Positions 1-10,130 of a stretch of 64,000 nucleotides of DNA are shown here, one piece after another. Made by a program: the position numbers and the translations under genes. A model generated the notes under the pieces. That model saw only the letters and a program-made list of their open reading frames with translations, searched no databases and was not told where the DNA came from. Every line of letters starts with the position of its first letter. Positions within the stretch are counted from its first letter, which is position 1. Origin of the DNA: Wurfbainia villosa (taxonomy: Eukaryota > Streptophyta > Magnoliopsida > Zingiberales > Zingiberaceae); NCBI GenBank assembly GCA_025175895.1, contig CM046003.1, forward strand, positions 29,409,245-29,473,244. The letters run 5' to 3'.

Positions 1-1279
1 TAAGGACCTTTACATCACTTAAACAATATCAAACATGACATAAGAAACTAAAAAAAATCTGATTTAGACATCTGCACTTAGGATCTTTTACTTCCACTGT
101 TCCGTCGCCACACACACCCAGCACTTCATCCGCCATGCCACCTTACTGAAGCTTTTCTTTACCTTTATCTGCAGTATAAGGAAATACAAACTATAAGCAA
201 TAATGCTTAGTAAGTACTTTCTATGCTCACAAAAACATGCACTGTATGAAATCATGCAACTAGTTCTCTTGCCCTGGATACATTGATACACATGCAAATA
301 TAACTGGAAATCATAACTCTGATTACTTGTCTCTTGTATAAATTATGCTCTTAAGTATTTTAAAACTTGTAAATAGTGTATCTGAACTGGAATGATTAAC
401 TTTGAAAACTTTTACTTATACTTATACTGATACTTCAAAATAATAATCATCCTGGATATGGACCCGGCATAGTACCAATGCGCACATTCCTAATAGGCCG
501 GGGTGGCCAACCACCGAACCTACTAGGGTAATAGCTGGCCCGAGGGCCTCGGCAGTGCGTAGCGATGCCCGGTACATGCCCTGTCAAAAAGTAAAATACT
601 TCCTTTATACTTATATTCTTATACATACTGAAGGAAATGCTCTTAATCCCCTAAATCACAAATGGGGAGCACCATAAAGATCATTATGCTCTTGACCCCC
701 AAAACTGAAATGGGAGCATCAAGAAGATCGTTGTGCTCTTAATCCCCAATTCGAATCTTAGAGCATCTTAAAATTTTCTTAAAAAAGGAAATATTTATAA
801 ATCTTACTCTAAATCATGCATATAATTGTAAGCTACAACTCATCTACAACATGCATATCATAAATCACATTCTTATCTTGGATCTCAACATGATGCTGAA
901 TTACCCATAATATAGCAGAAAATCACGTAGAATCAAAATATCATGCATAATAATCGAAATAACATGCATATAAACTGCTCAACCATGTAACTGGAAATAA
1001 CAAGCACAGAAAAATATATCAATGACATACGATAACTACTTATACTGCAGGTGAGCAATACTTACCTTCGATTGCTTTAACTTATATTTGTAAAACCTAA
1101 TGAGATGCAACCTTCTATCCTGCCCTAGCAGCTACCCTCCATGGTCTCTTGAATCCCACCTTTCCTTGGATTCGGCGGAGAAGACAACCCTAGGAGAAAA
1201 TTCTCCCTGATGTGTGGTTCGGCAGTGGAGGGACCAAGAGAGAGTAGAGAGGTGTCCTCTAGGGTATTAGGGAGGTTAA

Positions 1280-1286
1280 ATTTATA
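1280..1286 (-). promoter_or_regulatory. TATA-like box in E1 LTR
   Basis: The minus strand reads TATAAAT here inside the LTR, in the right direction to drive the element. LTR promoters are expected in this position. Only the motif is seen; the start site is not known. Confidence 0.35.
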
Positions 1287-1803
1287 ACCGTCAAAGCTTA
1301 ACCTATTCCCTTATAAATTTCCTTAAATCTCTCTCTTTAACAGAATTAATTCCTTCTTCAATTAAATTCGTGACTTCTCCCTAATCATATAAAATTTTTA
1401 TTGGATTTTTGATGACTCACCCCTTTTTGAAAATTTCCTAGTGAATTAATCCACGAGGAAGAAATTATGGAAGCTCTTTTTTTTTTTTTCTTCTTTGATT
1501 CGGCGGCGGTGGAGCAAAACGAGGGTTAGATTAGGGTGGCGTCGGCGTGAGGTTTAAAGGAGAGGAGAGAGAGATTCTATAATAAAATAATCTATATATA
1601 TATATATATAAATTAGAGTTTTCTTCATTTAATTACCCCTTTAAATAATTAGTCAAATTAACCAATCTTTCCTTTTTTTTTCGCCTATAGATATATTTTG
1701 TTATATCCTATCTATTGGTAATCTTATGACTTAGTAGTGGGAAGCCTATTCTCCCAAACCAACGGTTCATGGTTCAAGCCTCGACTAACGAACCAATTAT
1801 TTC

Positions 1804-1806
<3 letters not shown>

Positions 1807-1834
<28 letters not shown>
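1807..1834. repeat. (TTA)n microsatellite
   Basis: About nine uninterrupted TTA/TAT units followed by degenerate TTATTC units, inside the E1 3' LTR. Confidence 0.9.
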
Positions 1835-1835
<1 letters not shown>

Positions 1836-1920
1836 CTATTCCTATTTTTATTATTCTTATTCTTATTCTTATTTCTATTTTCCTCTAATAAAAATAGGAA
1901 TTAAAATTTGGGATGTTTCA

Positions 1921-1937
1921 ATCCCTTATACCTTATA
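1921..1937 (-). other. E1 polypurine tract (PPT)
   Basis: The minus strand reads TATAAGGTATAAGGGAT immediately before the LTR start. It is the expected primer site for plus-strand DNA synthesis. Confidence 0.75.
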
Positions 1938-1950
1938 AAAGTTTCGTCCT

Positions 1951-2126
1951 CGAAACTTAGAAAAGCTCAGGGTACTTTTGCTTCATGTCATCCTCACGTT
2001 CCCAGGTTGCTTCTTCAACCCTTTGACTTTGCCATAAGACTTTTACTAATGGTATTTCTTTGTTTCTTAGTTTCCTGACTGCTCGATCTATTATCTGAAT
2101 AGGTCGACTTTCATAACTTAGATCTG
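1951..2126 (-). pseudogene. E1 chromodomain-like C-terminal tail of integrase, out of frame
   Basis: In a different frame from the integrase above it, the minus strand encodes a segment with an IQIIDRAVRKLRNKEIPLVK core and an aromatic/acidic end (VLWQSQ, EATWERE, KYPELF), followed by TAA at about 1951. This is the layout of the C-terminal chromodomain of Tekay-type chromoviruses, which binds histone marks and steers insertion into heterochromatin. A frameshift near 2110-2130 separates it from the integrase, whose frame ends with a TGA at about 2124. Identification rests on motif pattern only. Confidence 0.7.
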
Positions 2127-3479
2127 TCATGCAGATCTGTACACTTGGTTGGTGTCTGGGACGTGCTTCTTAAGCATTGAAACATGAAATACATTGTGGA
2201 TAGCTGACATTTCCTGTGGTAGCTCTAGCTCATAAGCTACCTTACCAACTCTCTTGGTGATCAGGTAGGGGCCTACATATTTGGGACTTAACTTGCCTTT
2301 CTTCCCAAATCTCATTACCCCTTTCATAGGAGCTACCTTAATGAAAACTGAATCTCCGACTTGGAACTCTAGGGGTCTGCGTCGGACATCGGCGTAACTC
2401 TTACCACGACTTTGGGCAGTCTCTATCCTTTGACGTATGTTCTTTATAGCTTTGGTGGCGTCATCTATAAAATCAGTCTTGAGTCCCATTTCTTTCTTCT
2501 CGCCACCCTCATACCAACAGATAGGCGATCTGCATCTCCTTCCATACAAGGCTTCATAAGGTGTCATTCCAATTGTGGTTTGATAACTATTATTATAGGC
2601 AAACTCTGCCAAACATAAATATTTGCACCAGCTTCCTTTAAAATCCAAGGCACAAGCTCTGAGCATGTCCTCCAATATCTCATTCACTCTTTCTGTTTGC
2701 CCATCTGTCTGAGGATGAAATGCAGTGCTGAATCGTAACTTAGTGCCGAGGGCTTTCTGAACACACTCCCAGAAGTGTGAAGTGAAGCGACTGTCTCTAT
2801 CAGAGATAATGGTTTTAGGTACTCCATGCAGTCTAATCACTTTCTTGACGTATAACTGGGCTAACTGCTCCATGGAGTATGCTATTCTGATAGGCATGAA
2901 GTGAGCATACTTTGTCAATCTATCGACAACTACCCAAATAGAATCGTAGCCATTGGTTGTTTTGGGCAATCCTACTATGAAATCCATGGCTAGTTCCTCC
3001 CACTTCCATTCTAGAATATGGATAGGTTGTAGAACTCCTCCTGGTCTCTGGTGTTCGGCTTTCACTCTCTGACATGTCAGGCAAGTACTAACATACTTAG
3101 CCACGTCCCTCTTCATACCAAGCCACCAGAATTTCCCTTTCATATCTTGATACATCTTGGTGGATCCAGGATGCATCGAATATGGGGTCCCATGAGCTTC
3201 TTCTAGGATCTTCTTTCTTAAGTCTGGGTCGTTGGGGATACATAGGCATTCACCCAAATATAATACCCCACTATCAGAGACATGGAATCCTTCATCCTTC
3301 CCTTCTTGGATCTCTTTCTTGATCCTTTGGATGCTAGGATCTTTGTCCTGTCTCGCTAATATATCCTCAAATAGTGTAGGTACTATGGTCAAGGCGGAGA
3401 GCTGTCCAGAAATGATCTCAACTCCAAAATTCATTATCTCTTTCTCCAGTGGTTGGGATAGTATTGCTAGGGACATCAA
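2127..3479 (-). pseudogene. E1 integrase (zinc finger, DDE core, GPY domain)
   Basis: A 450-residue open stretch. Residues 96-136 hold the HHCC zinc finger (H96, H103, C133, C136). The catalytic core shows D166 (MDFIVGLP), D227 (ISDRD) and E263 (QTERVN), with the standard 35-residue spacing between the last two. A GPY motif lies at 403-405. All catalytic residues are present, so the enzyme core reads as intact. The frame continues from RNase H through stops at about 3576-3590, and the C-terminal tail is shifted out of frame near 2120. Function in the family: inserts the cDNA into the host chromosome. The listed start is only the first open codon; the natural protein is released from a polyprotein. 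Confidence 0.9.
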
Positions 3480-4331
3480 GGTGGCGCATGATTTTCTACT
3501 CAGCGCGCCTGCTACTTTGTTTGCCTTTCCAGGATGGTAGTGGATTTCACAGTCATAGTCCTTTACTAGCTCAAGTCATCTACGCTGTCACATATTCAAA
3601 TCCTTCTGAGTGAAGAAATACTCCAGACTCTGGTGATCTGTGTAAATCTTGCATTGGACTCCATATAAGTAATATCTCCAAACTTTCAGAGCAAAGACCA
3701 CTGCTGCCAACTCAAGGTCATGGGTGGGGTAATTCTTTTCACAATCCTTGAGTTGTCTAGATGCATAAACAATGACTTTACCCTTCTGCATAAGTACTGC
3801 TCCGAGTCCCATCTTGGATGCATCACTATACAAGTCAAATCCCTCATTACTTTCTAGAAGGGTAAGCACTGGAGCACTTGTGAGTCTCCTCTTTAATTCA
3901 AGGAAGCTCTTTTTACAATCTTCGGTCCATTCGAACTTCTTATTCTTTCTGGTAAGAACCGTCAACTGTGAAGCTATCCTTGAGAATCTTTCCATAAACT
4001 TCCGGTAGTACCCTGCTAATCCGAGGAAACTTCTGACTTCACTGGCATTCTTTGGTTGACCCCAATTACTGACTACTTCTATCTTTGTCGGGTCTACCAT
4101 AACTCCATCTTTTGAAATAACATGACCCAGAAATGATATTCGATCAAGCCAAAACTCACACTTGGAGAACTTTGCATATAACTGTCTTTGCTGAAGGGTC
4201 TGCAAGACTGTCTTTAAGTGTTCGACATGTTCTTCCTGGGTTCTCGAGTAGATAAGGATGTAGTCAATGAAAACAACCACAAACTTGTCAAGGTACTCCT
4301 TAAATATCTGATTCATCAAGTCCATAAACAT
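3480..4331 (-). pseudogene. E1 RT C-terminal half and RNase H
   Basis: Begins at the RT segment FMDLMNQIF and runs through palm and thumb to RNase H (LYSDASKMGLGAVL, then YTDHQSLEYFF). The RT catalytic motif, normally F-I-D-D, reads F-I-D-Y because codon 4260-4262 is TAC; the second catalytic aspartate is lost, so the enzyme should be dead. Past RNase H the frame meets two TGA stops at about 3576-3590; both are explained by single transitions (CGA to TGA, TGG to TGA). Beyond them the tether (YHPGKAN ... ALSRKS) continues in the same frame into the integrase. Confidence 0.9.
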
Positions 4332-4935
4332 AGCAGGTGCATTTTTTCACTCCGAAGGGCATGACCACGAACTTATAGTGTCCATACCTCGTTCGGAAAG
4401 CTATTTTCGGTATATCATCCTCTTTAACTCTTACTTGATGATAACCTGACTGCAAGTCAATCTTGGAGAAGACTGTGGCTCCCCTCAATTGATCAAATAA
4501 ATCCTCTATCCTTGGCAGAGGATATCTGTTCTTGATCATCACTTGATTCAATGCTCGGTAGTCTATGCACATCCTCATAGGCCCATCTTTCTTTTTCACG
4601 AACAACACCGGAGCTCCCCACGGGGAATGACTAGGGTGGATGAATCCCTTGTCTAGTAACTTCCGTAATTGTTCCTGAAGCTCTTTCAATTCAGCTAGAG
4701 CCATGCGATAGGGTGCTTTTGAGATTGGGTGGGTACTAGAAATAAACTTAATCTCAAATTCAACTTCCCTTCTAGGTGCTAGTCCTGGTAGCTCTTCAGA
4801 AAATACTCCCGGGTAGTCACATATAATTGGGACGTCTTCCAACTTTTGACTTCTTTCTTGCTTAGTATCAACCATATGTGCTAAATACCTAGTGCATCCA
4901 CCAGCTAACATCTTCTGAGCTTCCTTGGCAGACAA
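4300..4935 (-). pseudogene. E1 RT N-terminal half, frameshifted
   Basis: Contains gypsy RT blocks: GFIHPSHSPWGAPVLFVKKK, then MCIDYRALNQ, PLPRIEDLFDQL, FSKIDLQSGYHQVRV and FVVMPFG. The frame breaks right after MPFGV because a run of six A (near 4342-4350) is one base longer than the reading frame of the next block needs, so the tail from about 4345 is nonsense. The downstream part resumes in the frame of the neighbouring RT/RNase H piece. Upstream it is split from the protease by a TAA near 4997. Confidence 0.9.
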
Positions 4936-4995
4936 GAATTTCTTAGTCTTCTTCCTTGGTTCTCCAATAAACTCAAAGATGGCCTCGGTCTCGGG

Positions 4996-5445
4996 TTAGA
5001 ATACTACTCTTCGCTTACGACACTCAATGGAAGCACCGTACTTGCTAAGAAAGTCCATTCCAAAGATGACATCATAGTCATGCATGTCTAACAAGATTAA
5101 ATCATTATAAAGCTCTCTGTCTGAAATTCTGACCGGCACGGCACGCAACCAGTGTGTAGATGTCATTATTTCACCTGAAGGTAGGGTCGTTAAAAACTGA
5201 ATATCTAAGGTATCCGGAGTTATATCTATCTTCTTAGCAAATGTCATAGACATGAAAGAATGAGTTGCCCCAGTATCAAACAGTACGGTAGCATGCTGAC
5301 TAAGGATAGGTATTTGACCTGTAACCACCGTAGAAGCATTTGCTACCTCTTCCTTGGTGAGGGAGAAGATCCGGGCATTAGGTGTAACTGATGGGGCCTC
5401 CAATCTTCCTTGGCTGATGTAAGGACCCTCCAGTGCTCTTTGCAT
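4996..5445 (-). pseudogene. E1 aspartic protease
   Basis: A 149-residue segment with the retroviral-type protease signature LFDTGATHSFMS (DTG at residues 57-59) and the downstream IFGMDFLSKYGASIECRKR flap/alpha region. The catalytic DTG triplet is intact. In the family this enzyme cuts the Gag-Pol polyprotein. It is in the same frame as gag but separated by two TAG codons between 5446 and 5484, both explained by CAG to TAG, and from RT by one TAA. Confidence 0.88.
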
Positions 5446-5484
5446 CTGATGTAGCTAAGCTGGTCTACCTCCATACTGAGTAGA

Positions 5485-6016
5485 CTATGGTGGAGGTAGA
5501 TTGGTCTTGGTGGGGCACTGTTTGGTGAAGTGTCCCTTGACACCACATATATAACACCCGCTCATGCCCTGGCGGCAAACTCCTGGATGCTTCCTCCTAC
5601 ACTTAGAACATGTTGGATACGTAGGCTGCTTACTGGCTGAACCTCCCTTTGCATTATTCCATTGTTTCCTCTTGCCATTGTTGTTTCGCTTCCAGTTCGA
5701 ATTACCGCTCTGAGGTTTCTGACCCCCTGAACTTCCCTGGCTTTTGTTTTCTATTGAGGCTAGCTTCTGGTGCTTGATACTATTCATGTAATGTTCCGTG
5801 ATTAGCGCACTACTGACTAGCTCTTCAGTGGTATGTGGTCTATTAATTCTACTAGCTACATTCAGAGCTATCTCCGGTCTCAACATCTTTAGCATCAACC
5901 TAACTCTTTCCTTCTCAGTACTGACCAGTTCCGGACATAGGCGAGTCAACCTATTGAATATCCTTACCGCCTTGTCTACTGATAAATTCTCTTGTCGGAA
6001 CTCCGTGAACTCATCA
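5485..6016 (-). pseudogene. E1 gag, C-terminal half only
   Basis: Encodes the end of a gypsy Gag: a helical capsid part (FTEFRQENLSVDKAVRIFNR, continuing into RLCPELV), a basic linker, and a nucleocapsid region with a CCHC zinc knuckle (CYICGVKGHFTKQC) that packages RNA. Readable coding begins abruptly near 6016; roughly the first half of a normal Gag is missing and the region upstream is AT-rich with a TA microsatellite. The open frame stops at the first TAG before the protease. Confidence 0.85.
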
Positions 6017-6115
6017 TAAGATGATCAAGTGAAACCACTATAAGGCTATTATCACTACTTTTTATCATCTTCACATACATATCTAGATATGCTCTATTAC
6101 TTACTGTCTATCATC

Positions 6116-6171
<56 letters not shown>

Positions 6172-6328
6172 AACATGTTTAACTCAAAGAGAACATTCTA
6201 AGTGAGCATGTTTAACTTAAAAGAAGCATTCCTTACTACTCATAAAGTAAATAAAACAGATAAATACTTGCTTACTTGGAGGCGGCAGGACTGATGCTCG
6301 ATGTGTGTGTGACGGAAGGGCGGAACCC
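6017..6328. other. E1 leader remnant without coding
   Basis: Lies between PBS and the gag fragment. It holds a roughly 50-bp TA microsatellite (6119-6168) and unremarkable AT-rich sequence. The missing gag N-terminus suggests a deletion here. Confidence 0.6.
6119..6168. repeat. (TA)n microsatellite
   Basis: About 25 uninterrupted TA units between the E1 gag fragment and the PBS. Confidence 0.95.
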
Positions 6329-6340
6329 GCTCTGATACCA
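6329..6340 (-). other. E1 primer binding site (initiator tRNA-Met)
   Basis: The minus strand reads TGGTATCAGAGC, the complement of the 3' end of plant initiator tRNA-Met, three bases inside the 5' LTR boundary. It primes minus-strand DNA synthesis. Confidence 0.92.
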
Positions 6341-6343
6341 TCT

Positions 6344-7069
6344 TGTAACACCCCCTAGTCTTTCCATTCTTTAACAGGGAAGATGTCACTACTTTACTGT
6401 CTTTATCTTTAATTCATGCAATATACTAATGTAATATGCTAACAACTAAAATAATCATAAGGACCTTTACATCACTTAAACAATATCAAACATGACATAA
6501 GAAACTAAAAAAAATCTGATTTAGACATCTGCACTTAGGATCTTTTACTTCCACTGCTGCCGCCACACACACCCAAAGACTTCATCCGCCATGCCACTCA
6601 TCAAGCTTTTCTTTACCTTTATCTGCAGTATAAGGAAATGCAAACTATAAGCAATAATGCTTAGTAAGTACTTTCTATGCTCACAAAAATATGCACTGTA
6701 TGAAATCATGCAACTAGTTCTCTTGCCCTGGATACATTGATACACATGCAAACATAACTGGAAATCATAACTCTGATTACTTGTCTCTTGTATAAATTAT
6801 GCTCTTAAGTATTTTAAAACTTGTAAATAGTGTATCTGAACTGGAATGATTAACTTTGAAAACTTTTACTTATACTTATACTGATACTTCAAAATAATAA
6901 TCATCCTGGATATGGGCCCGGCATAGTACCAATGCGCGCATTCCTAATAGGCCGGGGTGGCCAACCACCGAACCTACTAGGTAATCGAGGGCCTCGGCCC
7001 AAATACTTCCTTTATACTTATATTCTTATACATACTGAAGGAAATGCTCTTAATCCCCTAAATCACAAA
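6344..7069 (-). repeat. E1 5' LTR, truncated
   Basis: On the plus strand it starts TGTAACACCCCC at 6344 and follows the left LTR until AATCACAAATG near 7069, where it switches without warning to copia gag sequence. About 1.3 kb of the LTR, including its promoter end, is missing, so this copy cannot start element transcription. Confidence 0.9.
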
Positions 7070-7071
7070 TG

Positions 7072-8574
7072 CTCTAGGGTTAACTCCCCTTGCAACCTTC
7101 TTAGTGGCTTCCCTAGGTTTTTTTGAAACCCTAGCCACTAGGCACACACCTTGGTCAACTCTAGGGATGACTTCCCTATTGACCTTGGTCTTCCTAGACC
7201 AAATGGAACACTATGATAAGCCACCTTAGGCTTAGGGTTGTGACCCAAACCTTGCTTGCCCTTGGTTGACTTTTGACTCTTAGGTCCTAGGTGTTGACTT
7301 TGACTTTTGGACCCTTGACTTAGACCACTAGACCTTTGAACTTGATTTTGTATATTCCTAAGGGTCTTTTCTAGTTTTTCAAGCCTTGACCTCAATGCTT
7401 GGTTTTTCAACTCTAATTTCCCAATTTTTGATTTCTCATTTGGTCCTTGGGCATTACCATTTTCTCTAGGCATATGCCTAGTCCATTTAGGATTAAGACC
7501 TAGGTGTTCTCCTATTTTCTTGATAGATTCTCTAGGTAAAATATTTTTAGGGACATTAATCCCAAATTTCTCCTTAGTTTCAAAATGGACACTCTTAGCT
7601 CCTAAACAATAATATTTATTGTTCCTAGCATGCTTTTCATGATGAATTGCAAGAGAATTAAAAGCATGCTTTTTAACATTAAACCTAGAAGAATGAGCAT
7701 TATTGAAATGATATACCTTAGGGTTTGCCTTAGTAGCTCCCCCTACTTGTGATGCTCCTTCTTGGGTCTTTTTGCTCCTCCTAGGACATTGATTCTTATA
7801 ATGTCCTTTTGAATTGCACTTGAAGCATATGATGTGCTCCTTGCCTTTAGGTGTTGGGGAACCGACATCCTTGACTTTTGGTGCCAGTGGAGCTTTCCTA
7901 ATCTTCTTTGGGCACTTGCTTTTGTAGTGCCCGGTTTCCCTACACTCAAAACATATTATATGCATTTTATTATTAACACATATGTTTGAGTTACCTTGGG
8001 TGGTTGTAGGTGCCGGAATCGGATTTTGAGCTTCTTTATCTTGACCGGATGTCGAAGCTTCTTCTTGAGGTTGCTCCGGTGTGGAAATTCTTTCCTCCCC
8101 CTCAATCCTAGAGGTGGAGGTTTCTTCTACTTCTTCCATCTCCTCTTCCACCGATCCGGAAGTCAATTCCCTATCAACCTTCGAATCCTCACTTTCTTGT
8201 GAGGATGATCTTTCTTCTTCTTGGGCCATGGATGGTTCTTCATGGAGCTTGGCTAATTTTTCCCATAGCTCCTTGGCATCTAGAACTTCACCTATCTTGG
8301 ACAATAACTCGTTAGGTATTAAATTAACTATCATATCGATTACCTTGTCATTGATTTTGGATTTTTGAAGTTGGTCTTGAGTCCATCTTTTCTTCTTGAG
8401 ATATCCTCCTCTTGGCAATTCAAAGCCTTCCATTAAAATGGCCCATTCCTCAATGTCTTTCATTAATAAAAAAATCTTCAATTCTTCTCTTCCAAGAATC
8501 GAAGCCTTCTTGTCCATATAATGAGTACGACACTGGCGTGTTGATGTCCCAACCTAATTATTCTTGGACTTCCA
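7072..8574 (-). pseudogene. E2 gag copy 1 (two CCHC knuckles), broken
   Basis: The main open frame (7138-8517, 459 residues) has a helical UBN2-type Gag core (EEWAILMEGFELPR), an acidic Ser/Glu-rich linker, two CCHC knuckles (CFECRETGHYKSKC and CFKCNSKGHYKNQC), a basic linker and a coiled coil (KLELKNQALRSRLEKLEK). Sequence upstream of its first Met still encodes Gag-like residues in another frame (GFDSWKRRIE), so the natural start is probably the ATG near 8574; that frame has a TAA not present in copy 2. The C-terminus is shifted by a deletion of about 25 bp relative to copy 2, and the gene is cut at about 7070. Confidence 0.85.
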
Positions 8575-8627
8575 TCTTTTACCCTCTAGCTTGCTCCCTT
8601 CGTTGTTAGACTTAGAAGAGCGTCCTC

Positions 8628-8639
8628 GCTCTGATACCA
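8628..8639 (-). other. E2 primer binding site, middle LTR
   Basis: The minus strand reads TGGTATCAGAGC, a perfect match to the initiator tRNA-Met 3' end, two bases inside the LTR boundary. Confidence 0.9.
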
Positions 8640-9118
8640 CTTGTTAGGACCTGTCCGCCCGCTAGAGGGGGGGGGGTGAATAGCGCGTTGCCCGTACGTA
8701 GATGGAATTTGTTCGCGTTGCTTGTCTACAATCTTGTTAGTACGCAGCGGAATAAACAATAATAAATACAAACACAAGATACAATCACAACACGCACGAT
8801 ATAACGTGGTTCGGAACCGAACGATTCCTACTCCACGGATTGAGCTCTAGCGACACCAATGCAATCACTAATCAATAAACTCCTTCTTGACAACAAGTCG
8901 GAGGCGGAGAAACCTCGTACAAACGTTTACAACATTAAACGAAAGAAATACAAGCAAATACAAAGGAAATATAAAGAACACTTTACAAAACTAGGGTTTG
9001 AGTGCTTTGCTTGTTGGTTGCTTGGATGAGGTTGAAGGGCCCTGAAATGCACCTGCAAATCGCCTTCAAATCGCCTCAAGAAAGCTCCCCAAGAACTGAT
9101 GATGAAATCCTCCACGAG

Positions 9119-9134
9119 CTCCCCTTTTTATCTT
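9119..9134 (-). promoter_or_regulatory. TATA-like box in E2 LTR
   Basis: The minus strand reads AAGATAAAAAGGGGAG, oriented to drive the element. The same stretch occurs in the right LTR near 14201-14216. Motif evidence only. Confidence 0.35.
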
Positions 9135-9596
9135 GCATCGGGCTGGATTTCCGCCTGGCAGTCGACTGCCATAAGTCCCCAGTCGACTGCCAACACTGTA
9201 GCTGTGAGACAACGACTCAATCCACATTGAACAACCGCCAACTCATGATCGGCGCCAACATCTTAAGCCGATCGGTCGGGCTCGACATCAAGCGATCGCT
9301 CCAATGAGCAATGATCGCCAGAGCCATTTCATTTTCTTAAACGTCGAACTCAAGTCGACTCACGACAGTCGAACCAGCCATAATGACAGTCGACTTCCAA
9401 CCTCAAAGATGAGATTTTAACCCAAGTATGGTGTCCCCATACTTGCTAGACCACCCTTATCCTAGACCTAAGCCTTCTAGCCACCTCCATCAGCCTTACG
9501 CCTCTCAGATCCCTCCAAGTCATCCATGACTTGTTCATCCATCGCGCTAGCTTTTAGGTGCTTCCATCGGCTATGTCATGCTAACGGTGTCTACAC

Positions 9597-9895
9597 CGCC
9601 AAGGCACATTGGACTTACGCCGCCAAGACTCCGCTTGGACTTTACGCCGCCAACCATTGGACTTATGCTGCCAAGACTCCACCCTTGGACTTTACGTTGC
9701 CAAAATCACACCCCTTGGACTTCTCAAATGCCAAGACTCAAACTTGGACTTTCCCTTGCCAACCCATGTTGGACTTTCCATGCCAAGACCCATGCTTGGA
9801 CTTTTCATACCAAGACCCATGCTTGGACTTTCCATGCCAAGTACCCATGACTTAGACTTTACCTTGCCAAGACCCTTGCTTGGACTTTTCCATAA
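9597..9895. repeat. Minisatellite, about 30-bp degenerate unit (GCCAAGAC..CTTGGACTTT)
   Basis: About ten degenerate units built around CTTGGACTTT and GCCAAGAC. Each unit contains the near-complement pair CTTGG/CCAAG and can fold back on itself. The repeat is open in all three forward frames, which reflects low complexity rather than coding. A matching block lies at 14795-15093. Confidence 0.88.
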
Positions 9896-10112
9896 TCACA
9901 TGGTCAACCCTAGTCAACCATCAAAGTGTCCCTCGAGTCAAACTCGAGTCTGGTCAATTATAACCTAGGTCGATTGTATAAACAATCTCCCTAAAATATT
10001 AACCGACATCAATGTCAAACATCAATGTCAAACATACTATGTCAAACATCAAAACATCACTCGAGTCAAACTCGAGTCTGGTCAATCGTGACCTAGGCCG
10101 ATTGCACCAACA

Positions 10113-10130
10113 ATCTCCCCCTTTTTGATG
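10113..10130 (-). other. E2 polypurine tract
   Basis: The minus strand reads CATCAAAAAGGGGGAGAT directly before the LTR start TGTTGGTG. This is the classic SIRE-type plus-strand primer. Confidence 0.88.

Larger units (their letters stand above)
1..1920 (-). repeat. E1 3' LTR (start lies outside the window)
   Basis: On the plus strand this LTR ends with GTTTCA at 1920; on the element strand it therefore begins TGAAACATCCC, directly after a purine-rich tract. It repeats the sequence from 6458 onward with scattered substitutions and small indels. It contains a TATA-like box on the minus strand (1280-1286), a short TA run near 1595-1611 and a TTA microsatellite (1807-1834). Small open frames in it are not supported as genes. 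Confidence 0.9.
1..7069 (-). mobile_element. E1: Ty3/gypsy chromovirus, minus strand, clipped at both ends
   Basis: Read on the minus strand the order is 5' LTR (6344-7069, clipped), PBS, gag, protease, RT, RNase H, integrase, chromodomain-like tail, PPT, 3' LTR (1-1920, cut by the window edge). RT before integrase makes it Ty3/gypsy; the chromodomain-like tail and protein style suggest the Tekay/Del chromovirus group (inferred). The LTRs match each other well: base 1 of the window corresponds to 6458. A full LTR would be about 2.03 kb. The coding part carries several stops, at least two frameshifts, a lost 5' half of gag and a substituted RT catalytic residue, so it cannot act alone. Confidence 0.93.
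8642..10112 (-). repeat. E2 middle LTR (1.47 kb)
   Basis: Plus-strand ends are TGTTAGGACCTG at 8642 and CACCAACA at 10112. It is bordered by a PBS on one side and a PPT on the other, so it acts as both 5' and 3' LTR in the tandem. It holds a run of ten G near 8667, a TATA-like GATAAAAAGG on the minus strand (about 9119-9134), several CAGTCGACTG palindromes and a minisatellite at 9597-9895. It lacks some sequence present in the right LTR around 14306-14500. Confidence 0.9.

Noticed and set aside
4342..4350. A-run frameshift in E1 RT as programmed frameshifting
   Set aside because: It lies in the middle of the RT palm, where frameshifting is never used; a one-base insertion in a homopolymer is simpler.
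5446..5484. TAG codons between E1 gag and protease as programmed readthrough
   Set aside because: There are two, both explained by CAG decay, in an element with many other lesions.
6329..6340. tRNA-Met-like sequence as a possible tRNA gene
   Set aside because: Only the 3'-end complement is present next to an LTR; it is a primer binding site, as are the other copies.
9526..9968. Three overlapping plus-strand open frames of 90-119 codons
   Set aside because: They are readings of one minisatellite in three frames; repeated at 14724-15166 for the same reason.
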